64,000 nt of DNA. It comes from Asterella californica (lineage: Eukaryota; Streptophyta; Marchantiopsida; Marchantiales; Aytoniaceae). Positions 10,895 to 23,827 of the stretch are shown here, piece by piece. The stretch spans positions 4,588,001 to 4,652,000 of the forward strand of contig JAYKYS010000012.1 in the NCBI GenBank assembly GCA_036924285.1, read 5' to 3'. The notes beneath the pieces are model-generated. The model did no database searches and was not told the DNA's origin. It worked only from the letters and a program-made list of their open reading frames with translations. Position 1 is the first letter of the stretch, and each line of letters starts with the position of its first letter. The translations under genes were made by a program, and so were the position numbers.

Positions 10895-11823
10895 TCCTTC
10901 CACTAGCCCTGGGAGTACCTCCTGGGTTTAGGGTTTAGCGACTGGCGGACACACTGCGACACGGCACAACAAGCTGCTGCTGTTGCGCTTGCAGTAACAG
11001 ATGACATAAAAAGCGTATGAGTACAATCAACATATGACAAAGTTTCGGATAATTGCCTTCAAGAATATAGTGAATCCCTTTCTTGTCTATCTTTTCACTT
11101 TGTACTCAACATTCAGAAGTAAACCCCCCTTCCTGGTATAAAAGGTCTTCAAGAGAATATTCTCTCTATATTTTTTTGTTTGCATTAGAAAAAAAATTCC
11201 AGTAAAAGAAAATGTCAAATTTTAGATGAATGATTTCTGATATTTTTTGAAGTAAAATCAAAAAAATATTATGAAATGGTAGCTTTTCTCATTTGCTCTT
11301 AATGCAACCTTTCACATCAAATTTGAAAACCGGAAGAAAATGATATGAGAATGCACAAATCGCTCCGGGTAACGCGGAGTAGCGCATTTCGTGACCACGG
11401 ACGCGAAAAAGTGAAGGGTCTAAGTACCAAGAGCAGGGGGTTTAAACTTAAATGTTTATGGCTGATAATAAGAACTAAATGAATGAAAATGAATTAATAC
11501 ATTAATTCTTGAATTTCCAAGGCGGATATCACCTATATGTTCTTTTTCTGTTTTCCAAGATTCCGTGTCTTGTGTCGTATGTGTACACATTATTTTCCCA
11601 AACTTCTGACTTCATGTACATTTTATTCTAAAAGTAAATTTTCACCAATAAAGAAAGTTTAACCTAATCTACAGAAAACACAGCACGCCATTTGTTCGTC
11701 AGCATTTTCTAAGGTTATTTGCCTTTGTGTACAAATTGTTCTCCAAATTTCATGAAGTAATTTTTGACAATAAAAAAATACTAAATTTATTATAACAATT
11801 TTATATGACAATTAAATCTTTTC

Positions 11824-11874
11824 CGATAACAGAAACCAAACAAAAGTTGTCCAAAGGTGGTTGAGCATGCTTAT
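11824..11874 (+). repeat. Dispersed hairpin module, copy 4
   Basis: It reads 'cgataacagaaaccaaac', 'aaaagttgtccaaaggtg' and 'gttgagcatgcttat', the same order and strand as the copies at 383 and 51171, with a CATGC box. Confidence 0.45.
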
Positions 11875-13389
11875 ACGGTCCATGCGAGAGTTACACGCTA
11901 GTATTTCCAGGCCGATATACACGTATATATTTTTCCGTTTTCCAAGCTTCCGTATGTTTCTTTCCCATTTTCCAAGCTTATGTACATACCTTTGTGAAAT
12001 TCATTGTGAAGACATTATTTTCTCAAACTTTCTCAAACTTATAGCTAAAGAACTTACGAGTAGATTTTTTTGAAAATATTTTCCTCTGTTAATTTATGAT
12101 AAACTTGCGGAGTCTTGCACTAATGACTCTTGTAGCGGGAGGAGAGACTAGAATTCACACGAAGAGTACGAGAAGTAAATTTATATATCTAAATGTCTAA
12201 TAAACTTAATTATCAAGTAGTTTTCTTTTTGTAAGGTTAACCGGAAACGAGGGTATAATCAACCGGAAGCGAACAAAGAAAATGTAAATCAAATACGATG
12301 ATTCTCCTTGAATCTACCAAAAAAACATCCCAGAAAGTTATTACAATTTAATCTACAAGCTTTTTAATTATAACTAAACTCTTCCAAGAGAACAGTTTGC
12401 TCATAAATTAATTATATAAGCAAATACATTAAATTGCAAGTTCCATCTGAAGATGGAGAGGGCGAATACGCATTGTCATTCATATCTGCCATTGTTCGGA
12501 ATTTGTTAATTAAAACTATATGTTTGTACGAGTTCTTAAACAGGCAGTGACACGTTTTTGAGAACAGTTTAATTCTGGTTTTAACAGTTCAATTTAATTT
12601 CGGTTAGTTTCTTCTCGACAGATAGTCAAGTTAAATTAGAAACTAAACTTTCTTATTGTTTCTTAGTTAGAAACCATAAGAAAGTTCTCATTTTTTTTCT
12701 AAGTAACTTATTATTCGCTTTTCATTTGATTTCAGTTCTGGAGTGACTATGTTTTATACCACTCGATTTAGAAGGATAGATTTAAAACTTATGAAAGTCA
12801 ATAACGCGATATGGAATGGAAATGTAAGTGTTAGAATAAACTACTGCTCAAAGTTTATTCTAACAATTAGTATATTTATTTGATAATTTGAATCTTTTCT
12901 TCTAGCAAAGAGTGACCGGCATTAATATGCTAGATAGCAGAAGACAACAGAGAAAGTAGTAGCTAAGTACTTTATAATTAGTGCATAAGATGTCATACCC
13001 ATAACATAAGACACCAATGAATGTTATTTAAAAGTTGTCAGCTACTGTAGTGTTCGACTATCATTAGAAATATTTCGGTAAAGGATAATCAATGGATTCT
13101 TTTTGAATTCTTTATTTTCACACTTTCTAACCAATTACAAGATGAGAGATTTAATAACTAACTGAAAGATCCGGCTCAGTCTTTGTGAGTTGTTCTTTCC
13201 TCATCTGCTGAGTAAACTAGTATTTGGGAAAAATGTCATCAGTGGTTGGGAAATGGGATTGCTCATCCATGTGAATCTTTGGAACTTAAGGTTTGGCTTC
13301 CTTTGAAGTTTAGTACTATCATGAGGAGGAGACCATAACTTTCGCACACCTACCGTCTTGTTATGTCAGAGGAAGCTCTTGCTCAATAG

Positions 13390-15177
13390 AGCACGGAACA
13401 CACAACGCTAACCTGCAAACCACAATCACATGTTAGCATTCATGCACTACTTATCTTTATCCCGTTTGGTTTGGATCGAAGCCAGACCGTCTCCTTAACT
13501 CTCAAGTTCACATTCCCTAAGTCCTGACCTAGACCCGGCTAGGTCGGTCTCAAAACATGAGCAAGTCACAACATGACTTGGGACGGACTTCTCATAAAGT
13601 CCAGGGTCCTAAACGGTCCAACCGCCCGTGATGTCTGTCTGAGTCTGGGCTTCCGAACGGTGGTCTAACCCGCCGTCTTGTTCTCTAGTCTTGTCCTAGC
13701 TCTTGGGTCGTTCCTAAGTCCAGACGTCAAAGTCTAGACCGGAACGCAAATTGGTACTAATCCAACCATCATCTCATGCCCCTAGAGTCTGCCCGCTGAA
13801 ACCTGAGGTATGTTGACTCGTCCTAACCCACCCAAGCATCGAGCCCCTCTCATATATACTTCTGGAGATCGACGACACCGTCCTCCTCTTTGGTTCTTGA
13901 ACAACACGATTACGAGATCGGTCATAATTCTCATCTCGGAGATCAGTTCTAGGAGTTCTGCATATCACTAAAAAGCTCTCGCTGAGACCTTTCTAATGAT
14001 ATCTTACTCACCTCGAGATCTTAGGTGGAGCTCCTTTCACGACCCAAAACGTTGCTGGAGCTCCAACACTTAAGATTTTTCTGAAGAACCATGGTCCAAC
14101 GTCAGACTTGGACCTTGTCGTTCAGACCAGCGTCCGAACCACGGTCCATCTGCACCGGATCCACGTCTCAGTCTCGTGTCTCAGACTCACATCTTAGACC
14201 TATGTTTCGATCCGTTTCTAAACTTGCCTCCTTAAGTCGACGTTTGTCTAGAGCATCTTGGGGTAGGCCTTTATGTCCTAACCCAATGTTCTAATCTTGG
14301 TTCAGAGAACCACTTAAGGTTCATCTGTTCTCGACTTCCCGAGGTCAAGCTATTAAGTCCTACTCGTAGTGTTCACAACCTAGTGCAAGTCCACTAGGGT
14401 TCTGTTGTTCGCGTCTGCGCTTGATCTTGAGATTGAGGATCGTGACCTCAATTTGGAGGTTGACGTCCGCATCAACAATGATCTTTAAATTAACGCCAAG
14501 TCTAAAATGGATAGCCAACCCCTTGACGCTAGAATTGCATTCTGATAGCTAACTCGTAGTTCTCTTCTTGGCTTGAGTCTTAAGTTGCCGATAGAACACT
14601 TAGAAAATTTCAACTAGTCTCGAGAAAGCTTAAACTTTTTGGCCATCCCTAAACAAACTAGTTGACAATTTCTAAACATTCTACTCAAGACTCTAACTTG
14701 CTAACTTATAAGTATTCACACCTACTTAAGAGATCTCTCGAAGCTCACTTTCTGGTCGCAACCTAATTTGATTTAGACGCGTGACTAAGTTTACCTTACA
14801 ATTAGAAAACCGCAATGCAAGATCACCGCAAGCCCTAGACAAGTATAAAATTTCATACTTGCTTTGCCAACGCCAAGGCAAACTTAAGTCTTGACTTCAA
14901 GACTTAGTCTTCATTTATATGCTTATCCAAACCAGCTCGCTTCCTTTGAGTGTACTTCGTTCCTCCTCTTGACAACATCCTAAGCATATGATCAGAACTA
15001 GTCGTAGCCATCCATTACTTAGACAATTTCCAAGAAACAAGTTCTTTATTTTCACAAAATACAAGTCAAAGCTAGTCCGTCGACTCAAACCGTCTCAAGT
15101 TGCTATCGTATGATTCGTCGTTTCTTCACTCCTTGCTGGAAGGAGATGTCCTCATCTTGTTAACGCCCTTGCTGTCC
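13390..15177 (-). other. Probable 3' flank/LTR of Ty3 relic, boundaries unresolved
   Basis: This lies directly downstream (minus sense) of the chromodomain stop at 15178. Its composition differs from the AT-rich DNA to the left. ORFs here (13774-13968 minus, 14091-14294 plus) have no family motif. I infer 3' untranslated sequence and a decayed LTR, but I found no second copy of the LTR and no clean TG...CA ends. Confidence 0.3.
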
Positions 15178-16430
15178 TTATCGTCGTTTGAAGAGGTCTA
15201 ATATTTCGCTTGCATGTGCTAAATCTTTCTCTGACACTCAAGTTGCTTCCTTCAAATGATATCCACGTCATTTGACCAAGTATTCCGTTCGATCAGATTT
15301 GCACCGTGATCGCAAAATGATCTCCACCTCGTATTCTGCTTCGTCTTGCACGACATCAGGTTGAGGCCTGAGAACTTGTTTGCGCTCCGGTCGCAAATCA
15401 TCCTTGAAGTATTTCTTTAATAAAGAAACATGGAAGGTCGGATGCAACTTCCAGTTAGGAGGAAGGTCTAGAGTATAGACATCTTCATACAGATTCTTGA
15501 CAATGACAAAAGATCCCGCAAACTTCAATGATAACTTCGTCGATATTCTCTCTGAAAGGGTGAAGATCTTCGTATTTAATCATACTTCTTCGTCCACTTG
15601 AAACTTCACTTGCCGTCGATGCTTGTTTACCTGCTTCGTGTAACTTGCTACTTCTTCTCGAGGTTCTTTTTCACTTGTTCCTCGCGCCGTTGCATTTCTA
15701 TCACCAACTCTTCAGCTGATGTTTATTGTGTTCTTGGTCATGCTGATCTAGAACTCCATGCAAGAGTCAAGTCAAGAGGTCCTTCTAGCTCACGTCCGTA
15801 AGCCATTTAACTTAGTCCTCAACTTTTGGAACAAATGTTTCTAAAAGACACTTGTGAACTTAGAATCTCGATCTGAAATAATACTCCAAGGTAATCCATG
15901 TGAACTCTACCACATATCTAAGAACAATTGAGAAGTCGTGAACGCTGTTGCAGTACCCATTGGGGCAAACTTCGCTAGTTTGCTAAACTGGTCAGTATTC
16001 ATTTGAGTCAGACAGACACAAATGAAGTCTATGCTGATGCTTTCCTAAAGTCTAGCTAGAATCGGCAAAAGATGAAGCAATCATTGTTTCTTCTCATAAG
16101 AAACCCGGTTCACTTGACAAGTTACGCATGTTTTCACAATGTGGACGACGTCATCTTTCATGTGGGACCAATAAAAATTTTTAGCTACGCTTGCCAAATT
16201 GGACTTTTATCTTTTATGACCTGATAAGGGTGCATCGTGACATTCTTTAAGCAACTTAGTCCTAAGTTTTCCTTGTCCTACATAAACTTGACTTTGCTTG
16301 AACAAGAGTAAATCATGTCTCAGCTGCATGTTCTACAACTTCACTCCTCGCTTGAGCTGTTTCATGTACTCCTTGTCTCCACAGCCAAAAATCTCACGTT
16401 TTCCTTGACAACTTTCACACAAAATTTGAT
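15178..16430 (-). pseudogene. Ty3/gypsy integrase-chromodomain relic
   Basis: Read on the minus strand, one can follow: a region before the integrase (about 16430-16250); the zinc-binding domain with a CHDAP/SGH segment and Cys-Val-Thr-Cys (about 16250-16100); the core with an 'ISDRD' catalytic-Asp motif (about 15870); a 'DEEV' and 'FAGSF' GPY/F-like module; and 'LPPNWKLHPTFHVSLL' (about 15440). A C-terminal chromodomain (YEVE ... EYLVK ... HA.EIL) ends at TAA 15178-15180. At least three in-frame TGAs sit at positions where the family has Trp, and frames shift between about 15850 and 15600. Gag, protease, RT and RNase H are not recognisable. This is an old dead copy, not the same element as the one at 42.4-49.5 kb. 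Confidence 0.8.
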
Positions 16431-19400
16431 ATGATATCGACCTTCACTTATGATTTATATGTGGATCTGCTGGTAATTTTGAGACTGATTAACATATATT
16501 AATTATGAATTAATTTATTTTCCATAATAGTTTATTATTATTATTTCTTCATAATATTTCTTTATAATATTTAGATGTTCTCCGATAAGGAAATAAGGAA
16601 AAATGAAATTCAATGTATAAGACTGTTAGAAAGGATACTTTACCGGCCTCTCATGCGATTAGAGAAGATGCAATGTTGAATTGTAGGTTAACGTATCCAG
16701 TTTCAATCGGTTTTAAGGCTTACAAGTGAGAAGCCCTACTGTACGTTGTACTACCTGAAACTTCTTGCTTACTCTATTGTAACCAAATGCATTACTAATC
16801 TGACTTCCTTGAATATTACATATTAATCAAAAAACGTTAATCACTTTCCGTACGTTCTAGTTCAACTCTGGAGAATGTAAAAGTAAAAACCTCTATTCAG
16901 GAGGAATGTTAGAGTGAGTGAATATGCATCCAAAGTGCCTTTTGGCTGAGGGAAGGAAAACCACAAGCGGAATAAATGGAGGAAAATCTCAGATGACCAT
17001 TTGACAAGACACTACAATGGAGACCAGATAGCGAGGAAAATCTCAGACAACCGTTTGACAGGAAAGTATTATGGGGATCGGATAATGCACGTAGAATCCA
17101 AATGTCAATGATATATCTATAGATAATATGTTAATTTAATTTTATAAATAGTATATAATAGATATAGAATATTTTTAATTAAAATTTATTTATAATCTAA
17201 ATGTTGTATGTGACATGTAAAGTACATGCCGCAAATTCTGAACAGAACCCATAAGTCTTGTAGGTGCAAGCGCGCTTCATGAACCATAAGTCCTCTTTCC
17301 AGTCCTGTAAACTAATAAATTTTCTATAAAATTAAATTTTATCACCTAACCTTTTTGTTGAGAAAGGATTACGCGATAAATTAAAGCTCTTTGCATATTC
17401 TCCTCTTCTGAACTTGGAATAGGTTAATATGCATACTAGTGCATGCATGAGTGAATTTACTACTAGTCATACCGAAGAGAGAAGAGAGTTACCGACTTTA
17501 TCATTAGAGGAAAACCAAGGAAACACGGAGCGTGCAGAAAATCGATGGAGATCTTTTGCGTAGACCGGACAGCAAACTCCTCTGTCTATGATATGAGCGA
17601 TATCCACTGCTAAATTCCGTCTAGTGTTACTGGAATTGATGGCATCCTTCATTTACTGTTTTCTTTGCTTTTCACGGTAGTCTAGAGTGTCATCAGTGGT
17701 ATTGTTCCCGATGTGTAGGATTACCTTAGTAATTTTTTCGTTCTAGTATCTAATGTGAAAGCACTGCTAAAATTTTCTCTGAATCTAGCTACAATAGATG
17801 TTAGTAATCAGAAATGGATTTCAGAGTTGAAGAAAACCTTTAACTCTCAAGGAAGTTAGTAATCGTCCAATTAATTCTCTAACGTTGATTGGCCAGGACT
17901 TCTTTAGTTGAAGGAAATAAAGTTCTAGTACTTCTTTAGTTGAAGGGGACAAAGACCTGTTACATTACCTTCTTACCTACTAAGAGTCCGTATTGTACAT
18001 TATGACTTGTGGAATAGTATGCGAGAGCATATTTTGGAGCCAGGTCTTAATTTGACTGGGAAGGGTTTTAGAAGAGAAACCATAAAATATTGTTTTTTCA
18101 TATAAGAAGTTAGAGGAAAGAGTTACCATAAAATCTAAATTAAAGTTCAGAATTTCATTTTCCGTAAATTAGGTCGCCTTAGGACCGTCGTTATAGTTAT
18201 GGAAGAGCGTGTTAATGCGCTAGGCTTATGGGTTGTATTTGGAACTTTTGGGCTGGTTAACAATGAATATTTAGAGAAAATTTCAACTTTTCACATTAGT
18301 TTACTCTTGGATTTAGAAATAACTTTTATGTAGTTTACAGTAATATAATACAAAGCGAGCAAAAATGCCAGAAGTTGATGGAACATACTTATTTGACGTA
18401 GTCCCACTTCATCTAAAATGCCTTCCAACTTGAAGCACTTGGGTCCCCATACATACATTCCCACAACTATCGAAAAGTTTTGACTGTGCAGGATATATAG
18501 TAAGAAGTAGGTCCTGTGGTGACCGGCAGGTGCTGAATAGGTCTGGAAGTGTAGTACATCTGGGGTGCAGATCATCATTTGTAAACGATTGGAACCCGGT
18601 AGTGGACACAGGTTAGGGAGAAGATTGAGAAACTCTCGAAACTGGTGAAGGTAGTCAGATTTCCCTCAGGGGCCGGCAGCTTTCCAATTTTTTGGCTTTT
18701 CTTCCAAGGTCAGGTCAGAGACTGTTAGACTACTGTATTCAACTCACTCACGAGTCGCTACATCCTTTATAATATGAGTCTGAGTGTTGCTCGTTGGGCT
18801 GTTTCAAGTTTACCTCTTTTGTTGATGAAATGGAATCGTTCGTTCTTCTCAAGGCGACCAAGATTGTTTATTTATATCTTGTAGCATGTAGCTGTCCTGT
18901 CCAAACAGTCGTGAAAAGGAGTCAACTGTTCAGTTCAGTTCAGCTCAGCTCAACTTCGGAATTAGAAACCTTTCTGGGACGAGCAGTAGCCACCGTCTTC
19001 TTCTCGTCACCGTCTTTGCGTTGTCTACCTCGTGTGCGTGTTTCAAAAGCAAGCTTGTCGTCAAGAAGCAAGAAAGATCTTCGCAAGATGCCAAGAGTCC
19101 AAGACCCTAGGTCAGGTCACCGCTGTTCATGGGTATAGTTTTAAGACAAGTTAAATGAACCTCACCAGCCGAAGCATCCTTGTACCTCGTACTGTAGTCC
19201 ACTAGCATGCCTTCGAGTTTACCGGCCACGGTAGGCGTTTCTCAAGCTTCCACCCAAACTGCCGTAATCCTCTAGTCATGATAGCGACTACATTTCTCTT
19301 ACTAAATGTCTTTATATTTTTCTAGAAAATGAAAGGAGAAATCAAATGCCACGCAAGATTTCATTCTACAACCGTCTTGAGATGTAGAAGAAATATGTAT

Positions 19401-19973
19401 ATAATATCCATTATAGTGATCACTGTCGCAAAGTCGTGAAATATTTGACCCATATGATGCTTGGACCTCTAGCCAACCATGTTCTTCAAGTTCTTCACGG
19501 GCAAGCCCTCAAGAATCTTTCCAATGACAAGACTACGCTAGTCGTCCTGTCTGTGGAGCTTGAAGGATGCATTGTAAGGTCCTTTATATCTATTTGTTCC
19601 GGAAGGACATCATGGCATGGGACTCTACCGTGTTTTGTTATCCTTTGACGACTGTGATAGGCTAAACCTGAACGCTTTAAATAAGAGCAACGGAGAACGT
19701 GGATATCGGATCATCGGACCAATTTTTTCATGGATTTGCAAGAAATTCTTGATCAGCACTCTATCGCTTGCAATCCAGACATGTTTGGAGATAGAGACTT
19801 TTAAGTGAGCATGCTACATTATAGTAGCATCACGATGAAATCATGGAGGTTGAGATGCGCCCGTTCAAGATCTTCTCGATAGATCTAATAAAAAACAGTA
19901 GAAAAGGGTATGTCCTCTTCTTCGCTCATACCGTAGTAATTCAGAGGATGAGGTACTGCATTAATGAATTTTT
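16431..19973. other. Intergenic, no gene recognised
   Basis: AT-rich with short ORFs. The stretch 17335-17392 has a weak ttttatcacctaac ... gataaatt stem-loop like those at 2391 and 52916. A copy of the dispersed module lies at about 18349. A 114-codon plus-strand ORF (18794-19138) shows no domain and includes a cagttcagttcagctcagctc run; it may be chance or an untested exon. Confidence 0.5.
18349..18395 (+). repeat. Dispersed hairpin module, copy 5
   Basis: 'ataatacaaagcgagcaa' and 'aaatgccagaagttgatg' then gaacatacttat follow the shared order. The GCATGCATAT box is mutated here. Confidence 0.4.
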
Positions 19974-20211
19974 TGTTAGGAATAGCTTCAGCGTTTCACA
20001 TGGGTCCATGTGATCGACTGTATATAGATATTTAGATCAGAAAGTTATCTACAAAGAATCTATACAAAGTGCAATTATGTATAGATGTATCTGTATGCTT
20101 TTGTCTTCCGATTATTTAACTTGGAACATTTCTCTAGGAAAGCACTTCACAGCTAGAACTGCTTATTAGCAGTATCTCGATCACTTCTATTTCAATAGTT
20201 GTTTACTTTCA
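19974..20211 (+). repeat. Copia 5' LTR
   Basis: 238 bp, TG...CA ended. Shared blocks with the 3' LTR include atagcttcagcgtttca, ctgtatatagatatt and cttccgattatttaac. It contains about 27 bp (near 20075-20102) absent from the 3' LTR. Confidence 0.85.
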
Positions 20212-20224
20212 TGGTATCAAAGCT
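20212..20224 (+). other. Copia primer-binding site (tRNA-iMet)
   Basis: tggtatcaaagct immediately follows the 5' LTR. It matches the plant initiator-Met primer site TGGTATCAGAGC except at one base. Confidence 0.8.
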
Positions 20225-20386
20225 ATGAGTGATTAAGAGTGTTATGACACCATAAAACTCTAGGAGTGAATTTTCGGTGATCTGGTGAGGTCTATGATAT
20301 CAAGCATTGTTTGTTCTCTCTATCATTACATTCACATATGAAGTATACTTCGGTGAGATTTTTCTTGTGATAAGATTTCGTTAGAA

Positions 20387-20890
20387 ATGATGAGTCGTTT
20401 AGAATTAATTTTCAAGTTCGATGGGACTTATTTCCACCTATGGCGTGCTGGAATTCAGTTGTACTTCTAGAAGGAGAAACTTTGAGACATCGTCACTGGG
20501 ACTGAAACCAAACCCATTGATCTTGCTCTCATAAAATCGTGAGATGAAAAAGATCTTGATGCCAAACTCATCCTTCAAGCTGGACTTGGAACTGACTAGA
20601 AGAAACACATGATTTCAAGCAAGTCAACTCATGAGGCACTTTCTAGTCTCGTAGCTGTTTTGGTGCAGCGAATTTGGTTGGTTACTAAAGCTAACTTGCA
20701 AGATAAATTCTGCAACATGAAGTTGAAAGAAGGGCAGTCGCTTTCAAAGCACTTGGAGGAGTTTACGTACACCATCGGTCAACTGGAATCTCTTGGTATC
20801 ACCGTCACAAAGGATGAGACAAAGGAATCTTGTTCGTAGCATGCCTCCTAGTTATCGTTCTTTGGTACAGTCTCTTCGTGCTAATCCTTC
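20387..20890 (+). pseudogene. Copia gag relic (UBN2-like)
   Basis: From the ATG pair at 20387 the frame reads 'FKFDGTYFHLWRAGIQ', typical of the N-terminus of plant copia gag, then meets TAG and TGA codons near 20468 and 20482. The later part (about 20609-20840) has the UBN2-type gag pattern 'LQDKFCNMKLKEGQS' and 'LSKHLEEF'. A frame change then leads to 'RSMPPSYRSLVQSLR' (about 20835-20880). The zinc knuckle and protease that should follow are absent. It cannot encode a working Gag. Confidence 0.75.
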
Positions 20891-20904
20891 ACTGACGCTG
20901 TCCA

Positions 20905-21360
20905 ACATCAGAAAATCAACTTCTGGATATTGTTTCATGCTAGCTGGTGGTCCAGTAAGTTGGAACAGTTCCAAACAGAAGTATGTCGCTCTATCTTCAA
21001 TTGAAACAAAGTATATATCACTGTCGAAGGCTGCTACAGAAGCTCTCTGGCTTTGATCCTTAATTGCAGATGTCTTGCCACACATTGGTGGCTGAAGCAG
21101 TAGATATATACTGTGATAACAAAAATGCCATTGCACTTTTAGAAACCACTAAGTTCCATGAGCGCAGCAAACACATTGACATTTGTTACAGATTTATAAA
21201 CCAGCATGTAGCAGAGAAGACTATTTCCGTTTCTTATTTTCTTATTGTCCTAGTGTCGATCAGCTAGCCGACATATTCTCTAAACCACTATCGAAAGAGA
21301 ATCATTTTAGACTGATGGCTTTGCTTGGCTTAGATCGTTCTGAAATGGCTTCACTATGGG
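20905..21360 (+). pseudogene. Copia RNase H relic
   Basis: It begins with 'RKSTSGYCFMLAGGPVSW', the start of copia RNase H, then 'SSKQKYVALSS' with the family's acidic Glu-Ala-Glu region altered to Glu-Thr-Lys. After a TGA near 21055 it continues as 'DNKNAIALLE', 'HERSKHIDI' and, in another frame, 'QLADIFSKPL', the conserved C-terminus. The upstream junction with gag lies near 20905, consistent with one large internal deletion. It is non-functional. Confidence 0.85.
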
Positions 21361-21363
21361 AGG
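21350..21363 (+). other. Copia polypurine tract
   Basis: The purine-rich 'tatgggaggtg' abuts the start of the 3' LTR, the usual second-strand primer position. Confidence 0.65.
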
Positions 21364-21574
21364 TGTTAGGAAATAGCTTCAGCGTTTCAAATAGTTCCAT
21401 GTGATTGACTGTATATAGATATTCAGGATTAGAAAATTATCTACAAAGAATCTATACCATGTGCAGTCTTCCGATTATTTAACTCTAGAACATTTCTCTG
21501 GGAAAGCACTTCACAGCTAGAACAGCTTATAGCAATATTTCGATCACTTCTGTTTCAACAATTGTTTTCTTTCA
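21364..21574 (+). repeat. Copia 3' LTR
   Basis: 211 bp, TG...CA ended, about 27 bp shorter than the 5' LTR, with scattered substitutions. Confidence 0.85.
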
Positions 21575-23827
21575 TGTTTCACCTCTGACTTGCTGTCGAA
21601 CACTTAACCTACCATTTAGAAAAAGTGTAGTATCTACTTCGATGGACTAGAGCGTTGATCTCATACGGTCATACCGATGAAACAGAAATCTAGGTTTCCC
21701 ATCCGCTTCCGTTTCATTCGCCACGGAACCCAGCTGTGTGTCCAACTCTCTTGGCTGTCAGTTGTTACCAACTTCGAACTATCTTCTATACGTGCAAGCT
21801 GATACTGGAAAGTTCTTTCACTAGAGCTGCGTGAGGCGTATATATGCAAGGTGTAATGTTCAGTGTCAGATATTTGTTGTACCAACTACTCATTGGTTGT
21901 AAATGGCGCTTGCCCCCATACGAAGACATACTCGAAACAACTCGGAGTCTTAGGGCATCCCTTTATTTGCAAGAGCAACACTGATCAACTGGTAAACAAC
22001 TTAACTATGAATTACAACATAACGTTCTTGTTTGCACCTGTCATTTGCTTAGGGCATATCTGTATGTTACTTAAGACACCAGAAGAGAGTCTAGTAAGCA
22101 ACAACAACTGTGTGCCAGTTGATCCACACATATTTCATTTGTTTGTTAGACATGGAAAAGAGGCCTAGCACAATAAAGCATTCACATGATAGGATAAAGT
22201 TTGTTACTAGTATGATGTAGAAACTTTGGTGTGACTGCCTGCAGGGCCATCCACGAGCTTCAAACCGAAGCAGAGATGGTCGTTTCTACGGGTTGGAAAA
22301 ACTTCCATGAAGATTAATCATCACGAACCTTACGGTGAACAAAGGCATCATGGTGTCTGACTGGATCTAACACCACCGCTAACGGCCTCATTTTCTATGC
22401 AGAAGCAAGACAAGACCATGCACAGTGTACCGATATGGAGAAGGTCTAGCACCTCGTTACATCGTGCGCGTGCAGGTACCGTTACATTTGTGCAAGGGAC
22501 CGGTCCTCACGTAAGTTGAACTTGCTTTGCACAAGTGCAATAAAGTACTGAAAATCGTCCTCACGGATACCGCGTACAGGAGAGTGTTAAAAGACTTCAA
22601 GTTTAGCTCACCCACATTCTTGTGAGGTATGAAAGGATAAACTAAAACCTTTAAGAATTACTTGTCCGTATTTCAAAGCGTAAACAGTGCCAGTGATATA
22701 CTGTATAGATTGTCAAGTAATTGTAACGGTCCTAACTGGAGATTGACTTTGAGTCACATATACCATTTTGTACCTGACAACAGTGACGAAGTGTGGAGAG
22801 AACTGGGAAATATTACTGTATGCGGTTTGCAGACAATTATTTTCTTGAAATGCAGTCAACTGAAGCTTATCCTCAGGAACTCTAGAAGCGTGGAAAGTTC
22901 ACACGAACAAGGTATGCGTGGGACAATTTCCTGGGAATCCAAAAGACTCTTGTGGAGACTGTGATTTCAAAAGTAATTGTGATGTTGGATGAAAGAGTCC
23001 AGTCAAAAGCGCGTGAGCGTGGAATTCGAGCAAAGTGTGGACACTGAGCTCAATCACTTGTGGTGGCCTTCCAACTTGTCAATGACAGAGTACAGTTGCC
23101 CCGAATAACTTTTGACTTCGGACCCATGAGTTCTCTTTTCTCTGTCCAGCGTTTTAAGGTGGTTCTACCTTCTTGGTTGCGAGAGTTGAAAACCCTTTCT
23201 GCTTCATCGAGTGGATGAATACGGCCGAACTTGCGACTTAGGTTTCAGAAGACTCGCGCTGTTCTCCGACTCTCCGAGATACTGAGTGCATTTCATGGTA
23301 TGCAAAACATGTTTGCTGATTGGCGGTCAAGATGTGATGCTCCCAAGGATTCTGCACGAGTAGACCTAGACCTAGACCTCTGACCTTCCCTTCCAAGGTA
23401 GATTAGATCGTTAAACGTACACTGGTGTGATTGCCAGTCTGTGGTGTTGGGTAACTTGGGTTGATTATGCCGAGCATGTCGAGATGAAAGTACATACAGC
23501 AATTTCCGCATGTCCGAGCCTTCGGCCGGTATGATTCAATGCAGGCAGGCAGCAGGCTGGCTCTTCAACCCTGGAGCTTCCTTCCTTATGGGGTACAGCA
23601 GATTAGATCCTTCAAAACTTATTTCGCGGCCATCGGCTCGGGAGTCGCTGGGAGCCTGGGACTCACTCGTTTAGATTCTTAGATAAAGGCTGGGTTTAGG
23701 GTTTAGGGAGCAAACAACATTTTCTGCATGGCAAGCTCTGGCTCTCTGTGCTATGGCCGTTATGCCAGAGTCAGAGAATGGTGAACTCCATGCCAGGCCT
23801 GGCAGTATTCCATTTATATGTCTGTAC
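21575..23827. other. Intergenic, no gene recognised
   Basis: Small ORFs (for example 21863-22168 and 22662-22964 on the plus strand) show no motif. A telomere-like gggtttagggtttaggg occurs at 23692-23708. Nothing else in this stretch can be supported. Confidence 0.5.

Larger units (their letters stand above)
9509..13380. other. Intergenic, AT-rich, no gene recognised
   Basis: Short ORFs only. Contents noted: a hairpin at 10863-10894, a telomere-like gggtttagggtttag at 10924-10938, and two related stretches (about 11520-11660 and 11900-12060) sharing ttccgtttt / ttttccaagcttccg-like blocks. A copy of the dispersed module lies at about 11824, and a 'ttccatctgaagatgga' hairpin element at about 12440. 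Confidence 0.5.
19974..21574 (+). mobile_element. Internally deleted Ty1/copia retrotransposon
   Basis: A 1.6-kb element with both LTRs (19974-20211 and 21364-21574), each starting tgttagg and ending ttca. A primer-binding site follows the left LTR and a purine tract precedes the right one. The interior keeps a gag fragment joined directly to the end of RNase H; protease, integrase and reverse transcriptase are missing. The flanking 5-mers (ttttt and tgttt) differ by one base, so the target duplication is only tentative. LTRs differ by a ~27-bp gap and many substitutions, so insertion is old. It could have moved only with enzymes from a full copia element. Confidence 0.85.

Noticed and set aside
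10924..23708. TTTAGGG runs (10924-10938, 23692-23708) as telomere sequence
   Set aside because: Only two or three units occur. These are common interstitial motifs (telo-box-like) in plant DNA and show no array.
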